This document shows, in pieces, positions 1-5,086 of a DNA stretch of 12,986 nucleotides. Location: NCBI GenBank assembly GCA_964461325.1, contig CAYWTW010000020.1, positions 1 to 12,986 of the forward strand. The letters are read 5' to 3'. Below the pieces are notes generated by a model. The model was not told the origin of the DNA. It did no database searches and was given only the letters and a program-made list of their open reading frames with translations. The first letter of the stretch is position 1, and every line of letters begins with the position of its first letter. This DNA is from CAYUVV01 sp964461325 (GTDB lineage Bacteria > Patescibacteriota > Minisyncoccia > Phycocordibacterales > JACOZG01). The position numbers and the translations under genes were made by a program.

Positions 1-2
1 CA

Positions 3-59
3 TTCGTCGGGGGTTTGCCGGAAATGCGTTCGGATTTCGTTCAGGGTATGGAGCAATAG
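3..59 (+). CDS. Possible C-terminal end of an upstream gene (partial)
   Basis: From base 3 an open frame reads FVGGLPEMRSDFVQGMEQ and then a TAG stop at 57-59. The other two forward frames run on without protein-like composition. About 18 residues are too few to recognise a family. A pair of GC-rich hairpins begins 43 nt after the stop, as often happens behind a gene, and this is the only contextual support. It could equally be chance. Confidence 0.3.
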   Translation, partial: FVGGLPEMRSDFVQGMEQ

Positions 60-102
60 AATACATCGCGAACTCCGAATTTTGAAACGGAATTGTTCGC
101 TC

Positions 103-158
103 GCCCCGCCCAGCCGAAAGCTGGGCGGGGCTCGCATTTGCGGCGGCTTCGCCGCCGC
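103..158. other. Two tandem GC-rich hairpins
   Basis: The first has a perfect 12-bp stem (103-114 with 120-131) and a 5-nt CGAAA loop. The second has a perfect 8-bp stem (140-147 with 151-158) and a TTC loop. Neither is followed by a clear U-tract on either strand, so they are not textbook intrinsic terminators. They could still end transcription of the upstream gene, protect an mRNA 3' end, or be a repetitive palindromic element. Confidence 0.45.
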
Positions 159-371
159 TTTGGGGCAAAATTAAGCGTAATTTTATCGTTTCGGGCGAAT
201 AAAAAATTTTCTCTACAGGCATTTGCACAGTACCGCTCACGGCCTACCGGGAACGCATATGAGCGGCAGTGAGCGTTATCAATGCTGGGTTTGCGGATGG
301 GCTTTGTTCAAAAATGATCCTGGGGCGGGAGACCTCCGGTTTGTTTTGGACTAGCAGGCCTTTCGCTTTTT

Positions 372-398
372 GCCTCGCGTCGTCCAACGACGCGGGGC
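372..398. other. Long hairpin upstream of the hydrolase gene
   Basis: Bases 372-383 pair with 387-398 in a 12-bp stem with one G-T pair and a CCA loop. There is no U-tract on either side, so an intrinsic terminator is unlikely. It sits about 50 nt upstream of the hydrolase promoter and may insulate it from upstream transcription. Confidence 0.4.
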
Positions 399-448
399 TC
401 CTTAATATCTACTAAAAAAATCTGAATTTTGTTCGGTGCTCGCTTTGG

Positions 449-457
449 TGGTATAAT
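449..457 (+). promoter_or_regulatory. Extended -10 promoter of the hydrolase gene (leaderless)
   Basis: TG at 449-450, one base, then a perfect TATAAT at 452-457. A weak -35 (TTGTTC, 429-434) lies 17 nt upstream. The box ends 6 nt before the ATG at 464, so transcription should begin at or next to the start codon, giving a leaderless mRNA. Confidence 0.7.
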
Positions 458-463
458 TTTTTT

Positions 464-1006
464 ATGAATATGAAGTTGCTGATTCTGCCCGGCAATAGCG
501 CACGGAATAAAGAGTGGGCTGATAAAGGGGTCGAGGCTTGTTCTGATAATTTTGCAGACGTCTATGGGCATTATTATGAACATTGGGAAACAGGAAAGGA
601 AACAGATTTTGATTTAGAAATTAGGCGGGTGGAACACGCCTTTCCGATTATTACGAGTGAGCCGGTGGCGGTCCTGGCCAAATCGGCAGGATCGATCATC
701 ACTATTTACGCTAACTATCTACGGAGGTGGCAATTAGCTCAATGTCTGTTCGTCGGTTTGCCTCTAGGCAACGAAAAACAAGCGGTGCAACTAAAAGATT
801 GGTTCGCTAGAATGATGACGCCGACGACCATTATCCAAAACACTAACGATCCATATTCATCTCATGCTCGGGTCAAAGATTTTCTCCAAAGTCTCTCGCT
901 GCCGAACATAACTTTGATTGAGACGCCCGGGGATAATCATGACTACTTGGACTTTGACCTAATCAAAGCCAAGGCCCCGGGTTTTTCTAGTATTTCTACC
1001 TCTTGA
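464..1006 (+). CDS. Small alpha/beta hydrolase-like protein
   Basis: A 180-residue cytoplasmic protein with no signal peptide or membrane segment. The N-terminus LLILPGNSARNKEW (5-18) fits the first beta strand and oxyanion loop of small alpha/beta hydrolases of the RBBP9/YdeN kind. The nucleophile elbow is AKSAG (72-76), with Ser74 in place of the usual GxSxG pattern. Asp129 in NTNDPYSS and His159 in GDNHDY complete a plausible Ser-Asp-His triad, in the expected order and spacing. The substrate cannot be told; family members include serine hydrolases and esterases of unknown physiological role. The first ATG (464) is chosen because an extended -10 box ends 6 nt before it; a second ATG at 470 would drop two residues. 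The next gene follows after 66 nt with its own promoter, so they need not be an operon. Confidence 0.8.
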   Translation: MNMKLLILPGNSARNKEWADKGVEACSDNFADVYGHYYEHWETGKETDFDLEIRRVEHAFPIITSEPVAVLAKSAGSIITIYANYLRRWQLAQCLFVGLPLGNEKQAVQLKDWFARMMTPTTIIQNTNDPYSSHARVKDFLQSLSLPNITLIETPGDNHDYLDFDLIKAKAPGFSSISTS

Positions 1007-1035
1007 TTTGCGCATTTTTCGTGCCGATGGCGATT

Positions 1036-1064
1036 TTGACAATCGTCTCCGGAAGCAGTATGGT
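1036..1064 (+). promoter_or_regulatory. -35/-10 promoter of the small anchored protein
   Basis: A perfect TTGACA (1036-1041) is followed, after exactly 17 nt, by TATGGT (1059-1064). The -10 ends 8 nt before the ATG at 1073, so the mRNA has essentially no leader. Confidence 0.65.
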
Positions 1065-1072
1065 GGCAAGAT

Positions 1073-1411
1073 ATGACGAGAGATAAAAAATTAATAATTT
1101 ACGTTGTTGCCGGCGTAGTGCTGCTGGTGCTGGTGGGGATCGCGGTTATTCTCAATAAAAATTATCAGATTCAGACGATTCCTAAATCCGCGCTTAGCGA
1201 AGCCGAGGCACGAACAATTGCCGAACAACTTTGCATCAAGGGTGGCGAGGCATTGGCCGGCGGCGGCACCTATAATCCCAACTCGCAGACCTGGTGGTTC
1301 GACGCGAACCTCAACGCGACGCAAGCGGGATGCTATCCCGCCTGTGTGGTGAGCGAAGAGACGCGGACCGCGGAAATAAATTGGCGTTGCACCGGCCTCA
1401 TTTTGCCGTGA
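1073..1411 (+). CDS. Small membrane-anchored Cys-rich protein, function unknown
   Basis: A 112-residue protein. Residues 1-6 are short and charged (MTRDKK), and 7-27 form one hydrophobic helix, which predicts an N-terminal anchor with the rest outside the cell. The exposed domain has four cysteines (54, 87, 91, 106), enough for two disulfides, and the conserved-looking stretches CIKGGEALAGGGTY, TWWFDANLN and AEINWRC. I recognise this arrangement as a recurring hypothetical family in Patescibacteria, but no function is known to me. A lipobox is absent. The start is fixed by a -35/-10 promoter ending 8 nt upstream. Alternatives: a periplasmic-type inhibitor or cell-surface structural protein; neither has support here. 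Confidence 0.75.
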   Translation: MTRDKKLIIYVVAGVVLLVLVGIAVILNKNYQIQTIPKSALSEAEARTIAEQLCIKGGEALAGGGTYNPNSQTWWFDANLNATQAGCYPACVVSEETRTAEINWRCTGLILP

Positions 1412-1452
1412 GCTGGGGAGTTTCTTTGTCATGTATTTAAATTATTCAATTT

Positions 1453-2028
1453 GTGTCTTCAATTAATCTGCTCGAGACAATCGGACCATTTCTCTTCCTC
1501 GCCGGTTTAATGAATCGGGTTGTGATTGTTAACGACAAAATGCAACGAGGTTACACATACCAGCTGACCGAACCGGTGGGGCGGAATTTTCATCCCGATT
1601 TTAAACCAGAATTGACGCCAAGAGAAATGCTGGCGCTCGGCGTGTTTGGCGGTGTTTATATGCGCGACTGCGTTAAAGAATTTCCTGAAGATTGGTTCGT
1701 TAAGGCGAAGCTTAAGAAAGAGGGGAATTGCGAGCGCGACCCTAAGCTGAACTTTTTTGGCGTGAACGCTTCGCAGTCGCTCTCGGTTTGGAGGAAGAAG
1801 GGTTGGATTAACGAGGAGCACGACCCGCGTGGCTGGTTCCAGTGGTATTGCCGCTACTACATGGGCCGGCGGCTCCCGGGCGAAGACGAGAGACAGATCA
1901 AGCGCTGGATGGCCGTTCGCCGGCACATCTCGCAGATTAAAAAGAATTGCCGGCCGAAAGACTGGGCTTGCCGGCCCGTCCAAAGGCAGGCGGTGCTCCA
2001 TTGGGCCTACGACAGCCGGAAGATGTAA
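1453..2028 (+). CDS. Conserved protein of unknown function (DPRGWFQWYCRYY family)
   Basis: A soluble, basic protein of up to 191 residues. The segments look strongly constrained: PELTPREMLALGVFGG (53-68), NFFGVNASQ (100-108), DPRGWFQWYCRYYMGRR (124-140), RQIKRWMAVRRH (147-158) and a C-terminal RQAVLHWAYDSRKM. From memory this belongs to a widely distributed uncharacterised family; I know of no biochemical role. The many Trp, Tyr and Arg residues are compatible with nucleic-acid binding, but that is only inference. The start is uncertain. GTG 1453 is the longest reading and follows a weak TAAATT box (1438-1443). ATG 1510, GTG 1522 and ATG 1540 are possible, and the last (MQRGYTYQLTEP) best matches where I remember the family beginning. 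The membrane-protein gene starts 15 nt after its stop. Confidence 0.75.
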   Translation: MSSINLLETIGPFLFLAGLMNRVVIVNDKMQRGYTYQLTEPVGRNFHPDFKPELTPREMLALGVFGGVYMRDCVKEFPEDWFVKAKLKKEGNCERDPKLNFFGVNASQSLSVWRKKGWINEEHDPRGWFQWYCRYYMGRRLPGEDERQIKRWMAVRRHISQIKKNCRPKDWACRPVQRQAVLHWAYDSRKM

Positions 2029-2035
2029 TCGGATG

Positions 2036-2041
2036 TATAAT
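2036..2041 (+). promoter_or_regulatory. Possible -10 box for the four-helix membrane protein
   Basis: A perfect TATAAT lies only 2 nt before the ATG at 2044, so its usual start point would fall just inside the gene. A second box, TGTAAT (2024-2029), is better spaced and would give a leader of a few bases. Either, or read-through from the upstream gene, could drive the membrane-protein gene. Confidence 0.35.
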
Positions 2042-2043
2042 TT

Positions 2044-2460
2044 ATGCTGGAGCATCTAGAATTTTCTCTTCTTCGGCTATACCTTTTTCTATTCTTTAAC
2101 GGAATTTATGCTTTTCTTACTTTTTGGATTGGCGCGATGGCTATCCGTTTCCCACCCTTCGCTCTTCTCGGCCTTCTGATGCTGATCTACACGCTGCGAT
2201 TCCACAATTTGGCGGTTCTAAGATTGTCTGATTCCGGCGAGGGAGCTGAGTCAGGACCTCCGGCTACGATTACCTCTATTGTTTTCTTGATTTTGATGAT
2301 TCTGATTAGCTTCGGTTATGTTTTGGGCGTGCGCTGGATGCAACAATTATTGATTGATGAATTTGGCTTTCCTGAAATCGCCTTTTCGGTGGTGGCCACG
2401 GCGTTTGGTTTGGGTTCATACTTTTTGTCCGTATATTTTTCGTTCCGACGGCGACTTTAA
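2044..2460 (+). CDS. Small integral membrane protein, four predicted helices
   Basis: A 138-residue, very hydrophobic protein. Predicted helices are roughly 9-32, 36-53, 75-95 and 110-132, with a polar loop SDSGEGAESGPP (62-73) between the second and third and a basic C-terminus (RRRL). By the positive-inside rule the C-terminus should be cytoplasmic. No catalytic motif or known family is evident; it could be a small transporter subunit or a structural membrane protein. It begins 15 nt after the preceding gene with no Shine-Dalgarno, so it may be co-transcribed or use the TATAAT just upstream. A minus-strand gene converges on it, and its terminator hairpin lies 38 nt beyond this stop. Confidence 0.65.
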   Translation: MLEHLEFSLLRLYLFLFFNGIYAFLTFWIGAMAIRFPPFALLGLLMLIYTLRFHNLAVLRLSDSGEGAESGPPATITSIVFLILMILISFGYVLGVRWMQQLLIDEFGFPEIAFSVVATAFGLGSYFLSVYFSFRRRL

Positions 2461-2479
2461 AGGTCGACTTGGTTACGTT

Positions 2480-2526
2480 TTTTTTAAAAACAAAATCCCC
2501 CCGCGGCTACTCTGTAGCCGCGGGGG
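2480..2526 (-). terminator. Intrinsic terminator of the minus-strand gene
   Basis: Bases 2498-2510 pair with 2514-2526 in a perfect 13-bp GC-rich stem with a TCT loop. Read on the minus strand the stem is followed by a U-rich run (ATTTTGTTTTTAAA), the signature of an intrinsic terminator. On the plus strand no U-tract follows, so it serves the minus-strand gene ending at 2555. Confidence 0.8.
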
Positions 2527-2554
2527 AGTGGTTCGCGCGAGCGGACGCGCGTTT

Positions 2555-2887
2555 TCAATTGAGGCAGATCTCCTCTTGCACATCAGTTCGACGGTAAGCG
2601 GGACGAAGGCGCCGAAGGACGTACTCCTCCATGTTGTTCAGGGCCTCGACTACCGCCTGCTCCCAACAGTCGCATTGGGGCAACGCCGATGTGACGATCT
2701 GATACCTTAACGTTGGCAACTCGCTTACCAGCAATCTTCCCTTTCGGAACGCCTCGTCCACCAGAGCGAAAGCCCCGTTTCGTGAAGTGACTTCCTCGCT
2801 TGATCCGTCCGAAAAAACGATGTATCCGTGGATCAAGCCGCACTCGCCACATATTTCCAAATGCGCCGGCTTTAGAACGTCTGACAT
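2555..2887 (-). CDS. Small protein with CxxC motif, function unknown
   Basis: A 110-residue protein I do not recognise. It has CGEC (Cys13, Cys16) near the N-terminus, with His20 close by, and a second pair CDC (Cys72, Cys74). Together these could bind one zinc ion or be redox active, though the spacing is not a standard zinc ribbon. Residues 21-36 (GYIVFSDGSSEEVTSR) suggest a beta hairpin, and 75-100 form a likely amphipathic helix with a basic end. The start ATG at 2887 is preferred because GAGAGG lies 6 nt upstream and the promoter implies a leader of about 37 nt. An in-frame ATG at 2917 would add ten basic residues but leave only about 7 nt of leader. It is a single-gene unit with its own promoter and terminator. 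Confidence 0.6.
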   Translation of the reverse strand: MSDVLKPAHLEICGECGLIHGYIVFSDGSSEEVTSRNGAFALVDEAFRKGRLLVSELPTLRYQIVTSALPQCDCWEQAVVEALNNMEEYVLRRLRPAYRRTDVQEEICLN

Positions 2888-2930
2888 TTCGCGCCTCTCT
2901 TTCTTTTTGGGGACCATAGCTCTGTTATAA

Positions 2931-2959
2931 AGTGTAACTCATTAGGAATTAAAAGTCAA
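2931..2959 (-). promoter_or_regulatory. -35/-10 promoter of the minus-strand CxxC gene
   Basis: Read on the minus strand, TTGACT (2959-2954) and TACACT (2936-2931) are exactly 17 nt apart. The expected start near 2924 gives a 37-nt leader carrying GAGAGG before ATG 2887. This is the one gene here with a conventional leader and clear Shine-Dalgarno. Confidence 0.65.
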
Positions 2960-2984
2960 CCCCGTCGCTCGCGAGTGACGGGGT
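2959..2984. other. Hairpin between the divergent promoters
   Basis: Bases 2959-2970 can pair with 2973-2984 (one G-T pair; the innermost pairs must open to allow a loop). It overlaps the -35 box of the minus-strand gene by one base and lies about 30 nt upstream of the methyltransferase -10. It could be a dyad for a regulator acting on both genes, or just insulation; no U-tract follows on the plus strand. Confidence 0.35.
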
Positions 2985-3013
2985 CGATACCAAAAACACC
3001 GCGGGGTAAAAAT

Positions 3014-3022
3014 TGTTATACT
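3014..3022 (+). promoter_or_regulatory. Extended -10 promoter of the methyltransferase gene
   Basis: TG, one base, then TATACT (3017-3022). The expected start is near 3029, about 11 nt before the GTG at 3040. Since this box lies inside the longer reading from TTG 3013, that longer start is unlikely to be used. Confidence 0.55.
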
Positions 3023-3039
3023 GCCCGTTATTAGGCAAC

Positions 3040-3798
3040 GTGACTGTGGATAAAAATAATACGTCGTGGGGTAGGGTGGCCGAGTGGTACAATGAGTATC
3101 TCGGGGGAGAAGATACCTACCACGCTAAGGTGATTTTACCCAATCTGTTGCGTCTTTTGGATACTAAAAAAGACGAACGGATACTTGATTTGGCTTGCGG
3201 TTCTGGATTTTTCGCCCGCGAGCTCGCGCAACTGGGCGCGTCTGTTAGCGGCAACGATATTTCTCCCGAATTGATTGCTCAAGCAAAGCGAAATGTCCCG
3301 ACGGCTACTTTTCACGTCACTCCGGCCAACCAATTGGCCTTCGCTCGGGACGGAGAATTTGATGCCGCTGTCTGCGTTTTGGCGCTCCAGAATATGGCCG
3401 AGATCGCTCCAGTGTTCGCGGAGATTAAGCGGGTCTTGAGACGGGGTGGACGTTTGATCGTCGTCATCAATCATCCGGCTTTCCGCGTGCTCCGGCGTTC
3501 GAGCTGGGGTTGGGATGAGGAGCAGAAGACGCAATATCGGCGCATCGATGGCTACCTCTCGGCGGCTAAGGTGCTGATCGAGATGCGTCCGGGCTCGTTG
3601 GGCGGGGCCACGACCCTTTCCTACCATCGTTCCCTCCAAGACGTCTTCAAGGCTTTGGCTAAAGCCGGTTTGGCCGTGGCGCGCCTGGAGGAGTGGATTT
3701 CCCACCGGGCGAGCCAAGCGGGTCCGCGGCAGAAAGCCGAGGATCTGGCGCGCAAAGAAATCCCCCTGTTTATGGCGCTCGAAGCGCGGCCGTTATAA
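3040..3798 (+). CDS. Class I SAM-dependent methyltransferase
   Basis: A 252-residue soluble enzyme of the methyltransferase-11/25 type, expected to move a methyl group from S-adenosylmethionine to an unidentified substrate. With the GTG start at 3040, motif I is ILDLACGSGFFARELA (48-63), followed by the acidic strand end GNDIS that binds the cofactor ribose. Later come the strand FDAAVCVLALQNM and the post-motif LRRGGRLIVVINHPAF. The N-terminal WGRVAEWYNEYLGGEDTYH is a typical lid, and the C-terminal half (DGYLSAAKVLIEMRPG and following) resembles ubiquinone/menaquinone or small-molecule methyltransferases. GTG 3040 is chosen because the -10 box at 3017-3022 lies inside the longer TTG reading, and TTAGG sits 4 nt before the GTG; GTG 3046 is possible. 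It is divergent from the CxxC gene and converges on the putative minus-strand RNA. Confidence 0.85.
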   Translation: MTVDKNNTSWGRVAEWYNEYLGGEDTYHAKVILPNLLRLLDTKKDERILDLACGSGFFARELAQLGASVSGNDISPELIAQAKRNVPTATFHVTPANQLAFARDGEFDAAVCVLALQNMAEIAPVFAEIKRVLRRGGRLIVVINHPAFRVLRRSSWGWDEEQKTQYRRIDGYLSAAKVLIEMRPGSLGGATTLSYHRSLQDVFKALAKAGLAVARLEEWISHRASQAGPRQKAEDLARKEIPLFMALEARPL

Positions 3799-3806
3799 GC
3801 CGAGCG

Positions 3807-3966
3807 ATAAAAACCCCCGTCGAGCGCGCGGGCTCGGCGGGGGTCTGTTCGGGAAATGATATCGAGGGGCCAAAACAATTACGTCGGCGGAGCGCGCGGG
3901 CGCGAGAGCATGAGCTTTGCCTCCTTTCCGTTCCGCTTCTATTCTCCCTCCGTGTCCCGAAATCTG
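3807..3966 (-). ncRNA. Putative structured small RNA, about 160 nt, with its own terminator
   Basis: Several independent signals agree on a minus-strand transcript. Its promoter is TTGCCA and TGC-TAATCT (4000-3973). Its end is a strong hairpin with a five-U tail. The 5' end (3961-3955, UUCGGGA) can pair with 3854-3848 (UCCCGAA) just before the terminator. Inside that, GAGGG (3950-3946) pairs with CCCUC (3868-3864), and GCGGA (3936-3932) with UCCGC (3891-3887), so three nested helices close a long irregular hairpin. The interior is purine-rich and holds AAAGGAGG (3927-3920), 8 nt before an ATG that opens only 10 codons (3911-3879). It may therefore be a regulatory RNA, a 6S-like hairpin, or a micropeptide mRNA. 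I match it to no known RNA family. Confidence 0.4.
3809..3844 (-). terminator. Intrinsic terminator of the putative minus-strand RNA
   Basis: Bases 3813-3825 pair with 3832-3844 (13 bp, one G-T pair, 6-nt loop). Read on the minus strand the stem runs straight into TTTTTAT (3813-3807). On the plus strand the hairpin is preceded by the A-run and followed by CTGTTC, so it should stop minus-strand transcription rather than the methyltransferase mRNA that ends at 3798. Confidence 0.7.
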
Positions 3967-3972
3967 CAAGTT

Positions 3973-4000
3973 AGATTAGCATATCGCGGTTTTTTGGCAA
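3973..4000 (-). promoter_or_regulatory. Promoter of the putative minus-strand RNA
   Basis: On the minus strand, TTGCCA (4000-3995) is followed after 16 nt by TAATCT (3978-3973), preceded by TGC to make an extended -10. The expected start is about 3966. The -10 itself matches only half of the consensus, so this is moderate evidence. Confidence 0.4.
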
Positions 4001-4059
4001 GGGGCTTGCCCGTTCCCGTTAAAGCTTCACCGGGCGATTTTTTGCTATATAACGGAAAG

Positions 4060-4068
4060 TGATATAAT
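4060..4068 (+). promoter_or_regulatory. Extended -10 promoter of the peptidoglycan-binding gene (leaderless)
   Basis: TG, one base, then a perfect TATAAT (4063-4068), ending 7 nt before the ATG at 4076. No good -35 is present at standard spacing (TTGCTA at 4042-4047 is 15 nt away), consistent with an extended -10 promoter. Confidence 0.7.
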
Positions 4069-4075
4069 CAAAAAT

Positions 4076-5086
4076 ATGAAAAATGTTAAAATTTTAATTT
4101 GGGTTGCGATTTTGGTTCTCGGCGCGAGCTGGCCCTTGGGCGCGCTATTCGCCGAGACGCCGTCTGCCTGTACGTTTACTCGAGATTTGGAAGTGGGGGA
4201 TGCGGGCGAGGATGTGCTTTGTTTGCAAAAGTTTTTGAATGCGACGGGTTACACGATCGCGCCGGCCGGCGTCGGCTCGCCGGGAGCGGAAACAGACCTG
4301 TTTGGCGAACTGACGGAAAAAGCTTTGATGAGTTGGCAGATGGCCAAGGGAGTGAGCCCGGCCAGCGGTTACTTCGGTCCGCGCTCGCGGGCCGCTTATA
4401 GCGCCGAAGTGTACGCCGGCGGCGGTTTGCCGTCCACGGCGTTACCTCCAGCGACCGTTGGTTCGACTGACGCGGTGTTGGCTCAAGCCGGCCTTGATTT
4501 GCCCACCCTGCAGGGGATCATCGCCAAGGTTGAAGAGTACGCCAGGCGCGTGAAAGAATTAGAGGCCGAAAAAGCCGTGTTGGAAAACGGCCGGCAAGAA
4601 GAAATTGACGTGCGGGAAATGCTCCGGGAAGCGCGGGAATTGCTTGAGGATGCTGAAGACCGGATTGATGACGCTGATGACGACGGGGAAGACGTAACCG
4701 ACGAACAGGACGATTGGGATGAGGGAACGGAGGAGATCGTCGACGGTCTTCACGCTTTTATCGAGGGGGATTACTCGCGGGCACGCAATCATGCCGAAGA
4801 GGCGCGCGAGTTGGCCGAGGACGTCGTCAAGAGTTTGGGGGGCGATGAGGAGGAGGCGCGTGACGCCATCGACGACGCTGATAGCGCCATCGACGACGCT
4901 AAGGAAGAAATCCGCGACGCCAAACGTGATGATGACGACGTTGATGAGGCCGAAGACTTGCTCGATGAGGCCCAAGATTATCTTGATGATGCTGAGGACG
5001 CCTACGATGATGAGGATTATGACGAGGTGATCGATTTGGCGGAAGAAGCCGAAGATTTGGCCAAGCAGGCCGTGAGAGCCTTATAG
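4076..5086 (+). CDS. Secreted peptidoglycan-binding protein with a very acidic heptad tail
   Basis: A 336-residue protein. Residues 1-26 are a signal peptide with likely cleavage after ALFA. Residues 33-112 form one PG_binding_1 domain: LEVGDAGEDVLCLQKFLNATGY, then LFGELTEKALMSWQMAKGV and GYFGPRSRAAY. A low-complexity linker (113-132) leads to a coiled-coil-like stretch (140-175) and then a tail from about 181 to the end, in which 69 of 156 residues are Asp or Glu. Much of the tail follows a seven-residue rhythm (IDDADSA, IDDAKEE, IRDAKRD). It should sit in the cell wall, held by the binding domain; the acidic helices may bind cations or act as a charged spacer. No enzymatic domain is seen. 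Transcription appears leaderless, and its stop overlaps the stop of the opposing reductase gene. Confidence 0.85.
   Translation: MKNVKILIWVAILVLGASWPLGALFAETPSACTFTRDLEVGDAGEDVLCLQKFLNATGYTIAPAGVGSPGAETDLFGELTEKALMSWQMAKGVSPASGYFGPRSRAAYSAEVYAGGGLPSTALPPATVGSTDAVLAQAGLDLPTLQGIIAKVEEYARRVKELEAEKAVLENGRQEEIDVREMLREARELLEDAEDRIDDADDDGEDVTDEQDDWDEGTEEIVDGLHAFIEGDYSRARNHAEEARELAEDVVKSLGGDEEEARDAIDDADSAIDDAKEEIRDAKRDDDDVDEAEDLLDEAQDYLDDAEDAYDDEDYDEVIDLAEEAEDLAKQAVRAL
4864..4900 (+). repeat. Tandem DNA repeat encoding the heptad IDDA units
   Basis: CGCCATCGACGACGCT occurs at 4864-4879 and again at 4885-4900, with a period of 21 bases (seven codons). The exact match at DNA level suggests a recent internal duplication within the acidic tail of the peptidoglycan-binding protein. 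Confidence 0.7.

Larger units (their letters stand above)
60..448. other. Non-coding region rich in hairpins, about 390 nt
   Basis: No convincing gene lies here. It holds two adjacent GC hairpins (103-131 and 140-158) and another long one (372-398). It also holds a pair of mutually exclusive 7-bp pairings: CCGCTCA at 233-239 can pair with TGAGCGG at 260-266, or the shifted CGCTCAC at 234-240 can pair with GTGAGCG at 269-275. A 31-codon open frame (259-354, containing CWVCG) has no clear ribosome site. Hairpins plus alternative pairings could mean a structured RNA, but I recognise no family and find no signature of tmRNA, RNase P, SRP RNA or tRNA. Confidence 0.5.

Noticed and set aside
259..354. 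A 31-codon frame beginning MSGSERYQCWVCGW
   Set aside because: The CWVCG looks like half a zinc site, but there is no partner pair, no clear ribosome site and no -10 box at the spacing used by other genes here.
1014..1045. Similarity between 1014-1045 and 2432-2465
   Set aside because: About 25 of 32 bases agree by eye, but the second copy is the coding end of the membrane protein and the first is intergenic. With no further copies it is best taken as chance.
963..1076. A short frame ending RADGDFDNRLRKQYGGKI, whose stop overlaps ATG 1073
   Set aside because: It looks coding-like and would give an ATGA coupling, but it overlaps the hydrolase end, has no start signal, and contains the -35/-10 promoter of the next gene.
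3813..3844. Hairpin as terminator of the methyltransferase gene
   Set aside because: On the plus strand it is preceded by A's and not followed by U's; the polarity fits the minus strand.
3693..4062. Plus-strand open frames over 3693-3974 and 3856-4062
   Set aside because: They overlap the methyltransferase or run through the putative minus-strand RNA, with no start signals and no recognisable protein features.
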